Below are positions 1-7,867 of a stretch of DNA of 64,000 bases, in pieces. The stretch spans positions 524,719 to 588,718 of the forward strand of contig CABHNZ010000001.1 of the NCBI GenBank assembly GCA_902167985.1, given 5' to 3'. The stretch comes from Shinella sp. UYSO24 (GTDB taxonomy: Bacteria > Pseudomonadota > Alphaproteobacteria > Rhizobiales > Rhizobiaceae). Below the pieces are notes generated by a model that saw only the letters and a program-made list of their open reading frames with translations, was not told the origin of the DNA and did not search any database. The position numbers and the translations under genes were made by a program. The stretch's first letter is position 1; the number at the start of each line of letters is the position of its first letter.

Positions 1-2
1 TC

Positions 3-692
3 GTCGGCGCCAAGCCGAAGACGCTTTCCTTCGAAGAGGCGGCCGCTCTGCCACTGACGACGATCACCGCCTATGAGACGCTGCTTCACCGGATGAAGGT
101 GCAGGACAAGCTCGTCGGCGCCTGGAATGCCGTGCTCGTCATCGGCGGTGCCGGCGGGGTGTCGTCGATGGCGATCCAGCTTCTGCGGCAGCTTACCGAC
201 GTGACGGTGATCGGCACCGGATCGAGCGAAGAGACGCGCAAATGGGTGATGGATCTCGGCGCCCATCACGCACTCGACCATTCGAGGCCACTTGCAGCGC
301 AGCTGAAACAGATGGCGATCGGCGACCCGGCCTTCGTCTTTTCCACCACCCAGACCGAAAGCCATATCGAGGATATTCTCGAACTCATCGCGCCACAGGG
401 CCGTTTCGGGCTGATCGACGATCCTTCCGGGCCGATGGATATCCGGCCATTCAAGAAGAAGGCGCTGTCGATCCACTGGGAAACGATGTTTGCCCGACCG
501 GTCTTCCAGACCGGCGACATGATCGAACAGCACAAGCTCCTGTCGCATGTGGCGGAACTCGTGGATGCGGGGCGGATCAGGACGACGCTGTCGCAGGTGC
601 TCGGGCCGATCAATGCTGCGACGCTGAAGACGGCGCATGCGATGATCGAAAGCGGCCGCACCCGCGGCAAGCTGGTGCTTTCCGGCTTCTGA
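3..692 (+). CDS. Zinc-type/quinone oxidoreductase family alcohol dehydrogenase, C-terminal part
   Basis: The gene enters from the left edge, so only the last 229 residues are present. It belongs to the medium-chain dehydrogenase/reductase family, NAD(P)H-dependent cytosolic oxidoreductases. The Rossmann nucleotide-binding glycine motif VIGGAGGVSSMAIQL is clear about 45 residues into the visible part, preceded by the AAALPLTTITAYETL segment that usually leads into this domain. The C-terminal GKLVLSGF ending is typical of the ZADH branch. The catalytic N-terminal domain lies outside the window, so zinc dependence and substrate cannot be judged. No frame break is seen. Confidence 0.85.
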   Translation, partial: VGAKPKTLSFEEAAALPLTTITAYETLLHRMKVQDKLVGAWNAVLVIGGAGGVSSMAIQLLRQLTDVTVIGTGSSEETRKWVMDLGAHHALDHSRPLAAQLKQMAIGDPAFVFSTTQTESHIEDILELIAPQGRFGLIDDPSGPMDIRPFKKKALSIHWETMFARPVFQTGDMIEQHKLLSHVAELVDAGRIRTTLSQVLGPINAATLKTAHAMIESGRTRGKLVLSGF

Positions 693-806
693 CGGCGCTG
701 CCTCCCCATATTGCGCCCTAAAGTTGCGCCGCCTTGCCCGGCGCAGCTTTTAAATGAGCATGGATCGGGTTATGATCCTTCCGGGACATTGGACGGAGGG
801 GCAATC

Positions 807-1222
807 ATGGCAACGTCTCAGGCAAGCACATATGGCAATCCCTTGAGCGTGCTCACCAGTTCCGGCTGGTTCGGGACGCTGGCGCGTATCCTCTTGACCT
901 TCATGTATTGGGCGAGCGGGCTTTCGAAGCTGATCGACTTCAATGGCGGCGTCGCGAGATGCAGCATTTCGGGCTGGAGCCGGCGGTCGCCTTCAACATC
1001 GCCGTCATCGTCACGCAGATCGGTGGATCGCTGCTCGTCATCCTCAACCGTTACGCATGGCTGGGTGCCGGCGCGCTTGCGGTCTTCACCGCGCTCACTA
1101 TTCCCATCGCCCATAATTTCTGGGCGATGGAAGAGCCGATGAAGACGCTCGAATTCTATGTGGTGATGGAGCATATCACCGTCATCGGTGGCCTGATGGT
1201 GGTGGCGTGGAAATCACGCTGA
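807..1222 (+). CDS. DoxX family membrane protein (one lost base)
   Basis: A small integral membrane protein of the DoxX family, about 138 residues when repaired, with four hydrophobic segments. The start ATG at 807 has a strong GGAGG ribosome site a few bases upstream. The reading frame changes near 950-957: up to there it reads ARILLTFMYWASGLSKLIDFNGG, and EMQHFGLEPAVAFNIAVI continues one frame over. Restoring one base in the gcg/gag run rejoins both halves into the expected family profile, including the conserved phenylalanine-rich end HNFWAMEEP. DoxX proteins are linked to redox and stress functions in membranes, but the exact role is not known here. Confidence 0.75.
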
Positions 1223-1246
1223 CCGCCATCGGCCAGGCTCCATGCG

Positions 1247-1867
1247 TCAGGCCGTCGCCTGGATGACGACGACCTTGGCGCCGACCTGCACCGTCTCGTA
1301 GAGATCGATGACGTCGTGGTTCATCATGCGCACGCAGCCGCTCGACATGGCATAGCCGATCGATTCCGGCTGGTTCGTGCCGTGGATGCGGAAATGCGTG
1401 TCGTTGCCGTTGCGGTAGAGATACATGGCGCGGGCACCGAGCGGGTTGTTGGGGCCACCCGGCATGCCGCCGGCGAGCTTGCGGTAGCGGGGCTCGCGGT
1501 TCTGCATGTTCTGCGTCGGTGTCCATGTCGGCCATTCGGACTTGCGGCCGACATAGGCATCGCCCGAGAGCGCCAGCCCTTCCCTGCCGACACCGACGCC
1601 GTAGCGCATGGCCCGGCCATTGCCGAGGACATGATAGAGACGCCGCGCCGGCGTATCGACGACGATCGTGCCGGCCGGATAGGCCGTGTCATAAGCGATT
1701 TCGGTGCGGCGCAGTTCGGGCTTGATCCTGTCGATCGGCACCTGTTTCAGCGGAAATTTCTCGTCCGGCAGGGCTGCATAATTGGTCTGGCTGTTGATCG
1801 TGGTGGCCGAGCATCCGGCCAACAGGAGCGGCAGACCAACGAGGAAGCCGCGACGGGAAATCGACAT
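1247..1867 (-). CDS. L,D-transpeptidase (YkuD/ErfK family), exported lipoprotein
   Basis: This 206-residue protein should cross-link peptidoglycan or anchor proteins to it outside the inner membrane. The N-terminus SRRGFLVGLPLLLAGC combines a twin-arginine-like motif with a lipobox, so a lipoprotein anchored at Cys19 is predicted. The YkuD catalytic signature is complete: His162 in RIHGTN and the nucleophile Cys178 in SSGCVRM. The C-terminus VGAKVVVI is also usual for the family. The gene is intact and convergent with the DoxX gene. Similar proteins are present in many copies in rhizobia, so a specific role cannot be assigned. Confidence 0.92.
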   Translation of the reverse strand: MSISRRGFLVGLPLLLAGCSATTINSQTNYAALPDEKFPLKQVPIDRIKPELRRTEIAYDTAYPAGTIVVDTPARRLYHVLGNGRAMRYGVGVGREGLALSGDAYVGRKSEWPTWTPTQNMQNREPRYRKLAGGMPGGPNNPLGARAMYLYRNGNDTHFRIHGTNQPESIGYAMSSGCVRMMNHDVIDLYETVQVGAKVVVIQATA

Positions 1868-2287
1868 GAATGTGTCCTTGGTGCGTCAAAACGATGTCGC
1901 ACGCTAAGGATGTTATGGTTAATGAAGTGATAATGCGCGCCTGCGGGTGTTCATCACTTCTCAGTGGGCAGTTTCAGGCCGATATCCTCAACCGGCATCC
2001 TCAACCGAACCTGGCAACCGATACTTGCCAGCAGAGACCTGAACCGACAGCCGGCATTCATCGCGGGCGCCCTCTCTGGCGTGGCCCGCCGGTTTTCGGG
2101 CCGTTATCTCCCTCCCCTGCATCAGCACCATAGTTTGACCAGACCGCGGACGGAATTTCAGCCCAGGCGTGCATTTGCACGCGATACAATTATTTCGCGA
2201 TACATGATCACTTTACTCTTTAACGTGTATTCACTTCGATATTCTCCCATTGCGCGATCTTGCGCACCATCTCGCGGAGAAGTAGCA
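1868..2287. other. Intergenic region with AT-rich leader
   Basis: About 420 bases between two divergent genes. The part from about 2140 to 2270 is markedly more AT-rich than its surroundings and probably contains the promoter for the plus-strand gene at 2288. The frame of that gene stays open far upstream, but the encoded sequence looks non-native, and the GGAG site at 2276-2279 supports the later start. I see no RNA gene or repeat here. Confidence 0.5.
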
Positions 2288-3343
2288 ATGTTCAATACGA
2301 AACAGGCCAATGACCTTCAGCTCAATCCACGCGTCGTCACACGCGCCGTAGCCGGCGATGCTCTGCTCGGGCCCTTCATCAACCTGCCGGGTGTGTGGAG
2401 CAACGAGGGCGATTTTCCCGGGCGGGGCTGGAACATGATCGCCCTGCCGTTCAGCGGCTCGCCCTCCGGTTTCCGCTTGCTGATGAACCAGTTCAACGAG
2501 ACGCTGACCGTCACCGTTGCCGACAAGGGCGTTCCGAACCGCGGCTTCGGCTCACGCCCGGATCCGGCAACCGGCGATCAGACGATCGTGGCGCTCGACT
2601 ATGAGCAGCTGATCGAACAGATCGCGGTTGACGACTTTCCCCAGACGACGCTGACGAGGACTCTCCCCAAGACGATCCACCATGAGCCCGGCCTGTTTCT
2701 CAACATGGCCAACAAGGTGACGAACGATCTCATTATCGCAAGGCTCGGAACGATACCGCATGGTGATTCCGTTCTTGCGCTCGGCCGGGTACAGCATGTG
2801 GAAGGCAAGCCGGACATCACGCATTTCAGCGGCCTGCCGATCGGGCTCGGCCGGGAGGATGACGTGCTATCGGACGTAGACCCGGCAAACCCGACCTATA
2901 TGGATGCCTACAAGCATTTCCATTTTCATCTCTTCAAGGGTCTTTTTGATCCCGTCGATCCCGTCGCGCTGATCGCCGGGGCACTCAAAGACCTGCAGGT
3001 GGTCCGCTCCACGGTCTTCGATTTCGACACGACGCTGGAGACCGGCGGCATCCTCAACATTCCCTTCATCAGCAATACCGCCAACGCGACCCAGATGCGC
3101 TCGATATTCTGGCTGCATGAATTGTCGGACAAGGATGAGAACGGCGATCCGGTGATGATCCTGCAATATGCGCAGATCGTCATGCTGGAGTTCTTCAAGC
3201 GCCGCGACGAGCAGCCCGGCCTCATCAAATGGCCGCATGTCAGCATCAACACGATGCGCCGTACCAGCCGCAACCCGGTCACTGTGGCCGAAATGCTGAG
3301 CAGAGGCATTGATCCGATGCAACCCGCCCAGGCGGGGCAGTAA
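2288..3343 (+). CDS. Conserved hypothetical protein, possibly heme-binding
   Basis: A 351-residue soluble protein without signal peptide or membrane segment. The start at 2288 follows a GGAG ribosome site with eight bases between. A histidine pair in the motif HHEPGLFLNM (residues 131-140) is preceded by aromatic and acidic residues, vaguely recalling histidine-glutamate-glycine motifs of heme-binding beta-barrel proteins such as the nitrobindin-like fold. This is a weak resemblance and an inference only. The rest shows beta-rich alternation and a charged C-terminal third. The gene stands alone, with a terminator at 3392-3419 shared with the convergent ETF-QO gene. Confidence 0.6.
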   Translation: MFNTKQANDLQLNPRVVTRAVAGDALLGPFINLPGVWSNEGDFPGRGWNMIALPFSGSPSGFRLLMNQFNETLTVTVADKGVPNRGFGSRPDPATGDQTIVALDYEQLIEQIAVDDFPQTTLTRTLPKTIHHEPGLFLNMANKVTNDLIIARLGTIPHGDSVLALGRVQHVEGKPDITHFSGLPIGLGREDDVLSDVDPANPTYMDAYKHFHFHLFKGLFDPVDPVALIAGALKDLQVVRSTVFDFDTTLETGGILNIPFISNTANATQMRSIFWLHELSDKDENGDPVMILQYAQIVMLEFFKRRDEQPGLIKWPHVSINTMRRTSRNPVTVAEMLSRGIDPMQPAQAGQ

Positions 3344-3391
3344 CATGGCACTCTGTCGCTTGCACCAATAGCCGCACCCGGCTCACAAACA

Positions 3392-3419
3392 GAAAGACCG
3401 CCTCGTCGGGCGGTCTTTC
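3392..3419. terminator. Bidirectional Rho-independent terminator
   Basis: A perfect 11-base-pair stem, GAAAGACCGCC paired with GGCGGTCTTTC, closes a six-base loop and carries A-rich and T-rich stem ends. It lies between the convergent unknown gene (ends 3343) and the ETF-QO gene (ends 3461), so it can serve both. Confidence 0.8.
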
Positions 3420-3460
3420 CAGATCGATGATGTTCTTGCAGAGAGTGGCGAGGCGCCCTC

Positions 3461-5121
3461 TCACATATTCGGATAGACCGGGCCTTCGCCGCCCTGCGGG
3501 GGAACCCAGTTGATGTTCTGGTTGGGATCCTTGATATCGCAGGTCTTGCAGTGGACGCAGTTCTGGGCGTTGATCACATAGGTCTCCTCGCCATCCTGCT
3601 CTCGCCATTCATAGACCCCGGCGGGACAGTAGCGGGTCGAGGGGCCGGCGAAGACATCGTGTTCGGAACGCTTCTGCAGGCCCATGTCCTTGACCTTCAG
3701 ATGCACCGGCTGATCCTCCTCGTGATTGGTGTTCGACAGGAACACCGAGGAGAGACGGTCGAAGGTCAGAACGCCATCCGGCTTCGGGTAGTTGATCGGC
3801 TTGTGTTTCGATGCCGGCTCCAGCGAGGCGGCGTCCGTCTTGCCGTGCTTCAGCGTGCCGAACAGGGAGAAGCCGAAAAGCTCGTTGGTCCACATGTCGA
3901 GGCCGCCGAGACCGACGCCGATGACCGTGCCGAACTTCGACCAGAGCGGCTTGACGTTGCGGACCTTTTTCAGATCCTTGCCGATCAGGCCGTCGCGCCA
4001 TTCGGTCTCGATGCCGGTGACTTCATCATTGGCGCGGCCGGCGGCAATCGCCTCGGCCAGCTTGTCGGCGGCGAGAATGCCGGAGAGGACCGCATTATGC
4101 GAGCCCTTGATGCGCGGCACGTTGACGAAACCGGCCGAACAGCCGATCAGCGCGCCGCCCGGGAAGGTCAGTTTCGGCACCGACTGGTAGCCGCCCTCGG
4201 TGATCGCACGGGCGCCGTAAGAGAGCCGCTTGCCGCCCTCGAAGGTCGCGCGATCGCCGGATGGGTCTTGAACCGCTGGAATTCCTCGAAGGGGAAGAGA
4301 TAGGGGTTCTTGTAGTTCAGGTGCACGACGAAACCGACCGCGACCTGATTGTCTTCCAGATGATAGAGGAAGGAACCGCCGCCGGTCTTCATGTCGAGCG
4401 GCCAGCCGAAGGAGTGCTGGACGAGACCCGGCTTGTGGTTTTCCGGCTTGACCTGCCAGAGCTCCTTGATGCCGATGCCGAATTTCTGGGGCTCGCGATC
4501 CTTTTGCAGGTCGTATCTGGCGATCAGCTGTTTTGCCAGCGAGCCGCGAACGCCTTCGCCGATCAGCACGTATTTGCCGAGAAGCGCCATGCCGCGGGTG
4601 TAGTTCGGGCCGGGCTCGCCGTTCTTCTCGATGCCCATGTCGCCGGTCGCCACACCGATGACGGCGCCCTCGTCATTGTAGATCAGTTCCGAGGCGGCAA
4701 AGCCGGGATAGATGTCGACGCCGAGGCCTTCCGCCTTTTCAGCCAGCCAGCGACAGACGTTTCCGAGCGAGACGATATAATTGCCGTGGTTGTTCAGAAG
4801 CTTCGGCATGGCGAAGTTCGGCAGGCGCATGGAGCCCGCGGGGCCGAGGAAGAGGAAATGATCGTCCGTCACTTCGGTCTTGAAGGGATGCCCCTCCTCT
4901 TCCCGCCAGCCGGGCAGGAGCTGATCGATGCCGACCGGATCGACAACGGCGCCGGAGAGGATATGCGCGCCGACTTCCGCACCCTTTTCGAGAACGACGA
5001 CCGACAGGTCCGGATTGACCTGTTTCAGCCGGATCGCAGCCGACAGGCCGGCCGGGCCGGCGCCAACGATCACAACGTCGAATTCCATCGACTCGCGTTC
5101 AGGAAGTTCTTGCTCGCTCAT
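3461..5121 (-). CDS. Electron transfer flavoprotein-ubiquinone oxidoreductase (one lost base)
   Basis: ETF-QO passes electrons from electron transfer flavoprotein, reduced by acyl-CoA and related dehydrogenases, to ubiquinone at the inner membrane. The protein is about 553 residues when repaired, the usual length. The FAD motif VIVGAGPAGLSAAIRL is near residue 17. The C-terminal ferredoxin-like segment carries CVHCKTCDIKDPNQNINWVPP, the 4Fe-4S signature of the family. The ribosome site GGAG sits seven bases before the ATG at 5121. The frame breaks near 4250 (KTHPAI / RATFEGGKRLSYGARAI), and one lost c restores it. A three-fold ACGT motif upstream suggests control together with fatty-acid or branched-chain amino-acid breakdown. 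Confidence 0.93.
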
Positions 5122-5252
5122 TCAAAACTCCGGTTCCGGCCGAAAGCCGGGTCTTCTCATGTTTCGCCTGTCTTGACAAAAGCCACAGGCCTTGTCGAGG
5201 CGCGAAAACGTCGCCTGCCGTGCAATTCGCGCAATCTTTGGCATCGCATATC

Positions 5253-5272
5253 TTACGTTTACGTTCACGTAA
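5253..5272. promoter_or_regulatory. Candidate LiuR-like operator between ETF-QO and SDR genes
   Basis: The site has arms TTACGT and ACGTAA around TTACGTTC, giving three ACGT cores spaced six bases apart. It lies about 130 bases before ETF-QO and 150 before the SDR start. MerR-family LiuR operators, known to control branched-chain amino-acid and fatty-acid catabolic genes including etf genes, have a similar ACGTTTACGT core. Assignment to LiuR is inference from resemblance only. Confidence 0.4.
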
Positions 5273-5421
5273 TCCAATTTGCAACGGGATCCTGCAAGTT
5301 CCTGCTTTCACCTCTGGTATACCGAAGATATAACAACGCCGAACCAAAGGGACCAGCGCCTCCCGTTACCATCCGGAACCGGGCGGCAGGCTTAGTATCG
5401 GATAAAGGAAGGAAGACTGTC

Positions 5422-6207
5422 ATGGATCTCGGGATTACCGGCAACGCGCGCTCGTGCTCGCCTCCTCGCGCGGCCTTGGCCTCGGCATTGCGGAAGCGCT
5501 GGCAGCCGAAGGCGCGCAGGTTCTGCTCGTCGGCCGTTCGGGCGACAGGCTGGCTGCCAATTGCGAGAAGATCAATGCACTGGGCAAAGGCAAGGCCGAC
5601 TGGGTCTGGGGCGATCTTTCGGAAGAGAATTCGTCGAGAGCATGCTTGCGGCCGTCAAGGAAAAGCTCGGCGGCATCGACATTCTCGTCAACAATACCGG
5701 TGGCCCGACGCCGGGAACCGCCGAAGACATGACGGCCGACAAGCTGGAAACCTTCTTCCCGCCGATGGTGCTGCGCGTGATTGCGCTCACCAATGCGCTT
5801 CTGCCGCAGATGAAGGCACAGGCTGGGGCCGCATCCTTACCTGCGCATCCTCGGGCGTCTATGAGCCGATCCCGAACCTTGCGCTTTCCAACACGCTGCG
5901 CGGCGCACTCGTCGGCTGGAACAAGACGCTGGCCACGGAAGTCGCGGGCTCCGGCATCACCTGCAACATGCTCCTGCCGGGCCGTATCCTCACCGATCGT
6001 ATCGAGGAACTGGATGCAGCAAACGCCAAGCGCCTCGGCAAGACGCTCGATGAGGTCCGCTCGACCTCGGTGAAGACGATCCCGGCCGGCCGTCTCGGCA
6101 AGGTCGAGGAATTTGCCGCAGCCGGCGCCTTCCTCTGCTCGGAACCGGCAAGCTACATCACCGGCACGATGCTGCGCGTCGATGGCGGAGCGGCGAAGTC
6201 GCTCTGA
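5422..6207 (+). CDS. Short-chain dehydrogenase/reductase (three lost bases)
   Basis: A classical SDR of about 262 residues using NAD(P)H. The start MDLGITG leads into the nucleotide-binding segment ALVLASSRGLGLGIAEALAAEGA, and NNTGG, the catalytic Ser-Tyr region (CASSGVYEPIPN) and the C-terminal SYITGTMLRVDGG are all present. The frame changes three times, near 5443, 5627 and 5823. Each is repaired by one lost base, and the pieces then join without gap. The active-site tyrosine appears as SSGVY, as in atypical SDRs resembling 3-oxoacyl-ACP reductases; the substrate is not evident. It is divergent from ETF-QO and ends at a terminator near 6302. Confidence 0.82.
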   Translation: MDLGITGNARSCSPPRAALASALRKRWQPKARRFCSSAVRATGWLPIARRSMHWAKARPTGSGAIFRKRIRREHACGRQGKARRHRHSRQQYRWPDAGNRRRHDGRQAGNLLPADGAARDCAHQCASAADEGTGWGRILTCASSGVYEPIPNLALSNTLRGALVGWNKTLATEVAGSGITCNMLLPGRILTDRIEELDAANAKRLGKTLDEVRSTSVKTIPAGRLGKVEEFAAAGAFLCSEPASYITGTMLRVDGGAAKSL

Positions 6208-6214
6208 TTCTCTG

Positions 6215-6277
6215 ACTGCATTTCCGGGACTGCATTTCCCGGGCCACATTTCCCGGGCCACATTTCCCGGACTGGCC
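6215..6277. repeat. Short tandem repeat of 14-17 base units
   Basis: Just after the SDR stop, the unit CATTTCCCGGG with a short variable spacer occurs four times in imperfect tandem. It is non-coding. It could be a local slippage product or part of a structured 3' end. Confidence 0.7.
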
Positions 6278-6301
6278 CAAACAGGGCTTCCTGCATGCTT
6301 G

Positions 6302-6344
6302 AAACCGTCGTCGCAGCCTTTGCCGGTTGTGGCGGCGGTTTTTT
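6302..6344 (+). terminator. Rho-independent terminator of the SDR gene
   Basis: The arms AAACCGTCGTCGCA and TGTGGCGGCGGTTT pair along 14 positions, allowing G-U pairs in RNA, and are followed by a run of T. The remainder of the 6208-6604 spacer shows no gene and should hold the efflux promoter. Confidence 0.7.
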
Positions 6345-6604
6345 CTTATGCGCCTATCCGAGACCGGAAACACAGCCCTGAGATGTATCGGACAGAAGCG
6401 CGGCATCCTGCCGATGAGAAAGATTACTTTCCCGTAATACTGGCATCTCCATTACGATAATTTAATCCGTTTCACCCCCCGAAAGGACTGGATGTTCCCC
6501 CATTCCGCCGCACAATGAGCGCGAAATCGACATCGATCGCGCAATGGCGTGCCGATCGTAATATCAACCCTAAGGGGCGGCCTTGAAGGGTCGGCGGGAC
6601 AAGA

Positions 6605-7867
6605 ATGAAAAAGGTCTGGATTTTTGCGGGATGTCTGATCGTTGCCGCGGGTGCGGCATGGACATATCGCGACAGTATTCCCTACCTGTCGACCGCCTTC
6701 CCGACCGCTGGCAAGCAAGCGGCCGGGACCGAAAGCGCATCGAAGGATGATCAGGGCCAGGGCCAGAACCGTCGTCGCGGCGGCGGCCCGCCGCCGGTCG
6801 TCAAGACGGTCGCTGCGGTCATGGCAACCCTGCCGCTCGATGCGACGGCCGTCGGTGCTGCGGATGCCGACAAAAATACCACGATCGCCGCACAGGAAGC
6901 CGGCATCATCGTGTCCGTCGCAGCACATGACGGCGACACGGTGAAGACGGGCGACCTGATCGCCAAGCTGGACGACCGCACCGTCAAGGCCAATCTCGAC
7001 AAGGACAAGTCGCTGCTGGCCCGCGATCAGGCGACACTGGCGCAGGCGGAAACGGCACTGACCCGCGCCGAGACGTTGCTGAGCCGCAATGCCGGCACGC
7101 AGCAGACAGCCGACGAGGCGCGCGCGGCGCGCGACACGGCCCTTGCAACGGTGCAGGGCGACAAGGCTTCGATCGCCGCCGATCAGGTGGCCGTCGAGCA
7201 TACGGATATCCGCGCGCCCTTCGATGGCAAGCTCGGCGATATCGCGATCAGCACCGGCGCCTATCTTTCGACGGGTGCCGCCGTCGTCACCATCGCCCAA
7301 TACGACCCGATCTATGTGAAATTCTACCTGCCCCAGATGTATCTGTCGCAGCTGCAATCCGGCTTTGCCAACAAGAATGTCGCCGTCGATGCCGTCTCGC
7401 AGAGCGATGGCACGATGCCGCTGTCCGGCGTGCTCGATTTCTTCGACAACTCGATCAATGCGGCCTCGGGGACGATCCTTGCAAAGGCGCGGTTCGACAA
7501 TCCGAAGGGCACGCTGTGGCCGGGTGAATCCGTCAACGTGACGGTGCATTTCAAGAGCGACCAGAAGATGATCGTCGTGCCGACCGTCGCGGTCAGCCCC
7601 GGCGCCGATCAGCCCTTCGTCTACACCGTGGGCGATGACAAGAAGGTGCATATGACGCCGGTGACGGTGGCACGCTCCAATGGCGACAAGACCGCCATCG
7701 TCAAGGGCCTGAAGGAAGGCGAGCACGTCGTGGTCGAGGGGCAGGTCCAGCTCGTCAACGGCTCGCCGATCCGCGAGGAATTCTCCGAGACACCGAGCGT
7801 GGCTTCCCTCAAGCACGCGGACGGTTCGATCGAAGTGGGTGACGCATCGGCTGGAGTATCGAAATGA
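6605..7867 (+). CDS. RND efflux periplasmic adaptor (membrane fusion protein)
   Basis: This 420-residue adaptor bridges an inner-membrane RND pump to an outer-membrane channel. A single N-terminal hydrophobic segment (residues 4-20) anchors or exports it. A charged, glutamine/arginine-rich linker follows, then the lipoyl-like half-motifs (AAQEAGIIVSVAAHDGDTV and TDIRAPFDGKLGDIAI) flanking an alpha-helical hairpin of about 85 residues. The C-terminal barrel and proximal domain contain LWPGESVNVTV, typical of the HlyD/AcrA family. The stop overlaps the start of the pump gene by an ATGA junction, implying coupled translation. No outer-membrane TolC-type gene is nearby, so the channel must be encoded elsewhere. 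Confidence 0.93.
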   Translation: MKKVWIFAGCLIVAAGAAWTYRDSIPYLSTAFPTAGKQAAGTESASKDDQGQGQNRRRGGGPPPVVKTVAAVMATLPLDATAVGAADADKNTTIAAQEAGIIVSVAAHDGDTVKTGDLIAKLDDRTVKANLDKDKSLLARDQATLAQAETALTRAETLLSRNAGTQQTADEARAARDTALATVQGDKASIAADQVAVEHTDIRAPFDGKLGDIAISTGAYLSTGAAVVTIAQYDPIYVKFYLPQMYLSQLQSGFANKNVAVDAVSQSDGTMPLSGVLDFFDNSINAASGTILAKARFDNPKGTLWPGESVNVTVHFKSDQKMIVVPTVAVSPGADQPFVYTVGDDKKVHMTPVTVARSNGDKTAIVKGLKEGEHVVVEGQVQLVNGSPIREEFSETPSVASLKHADGSIEVGDASAGVSK

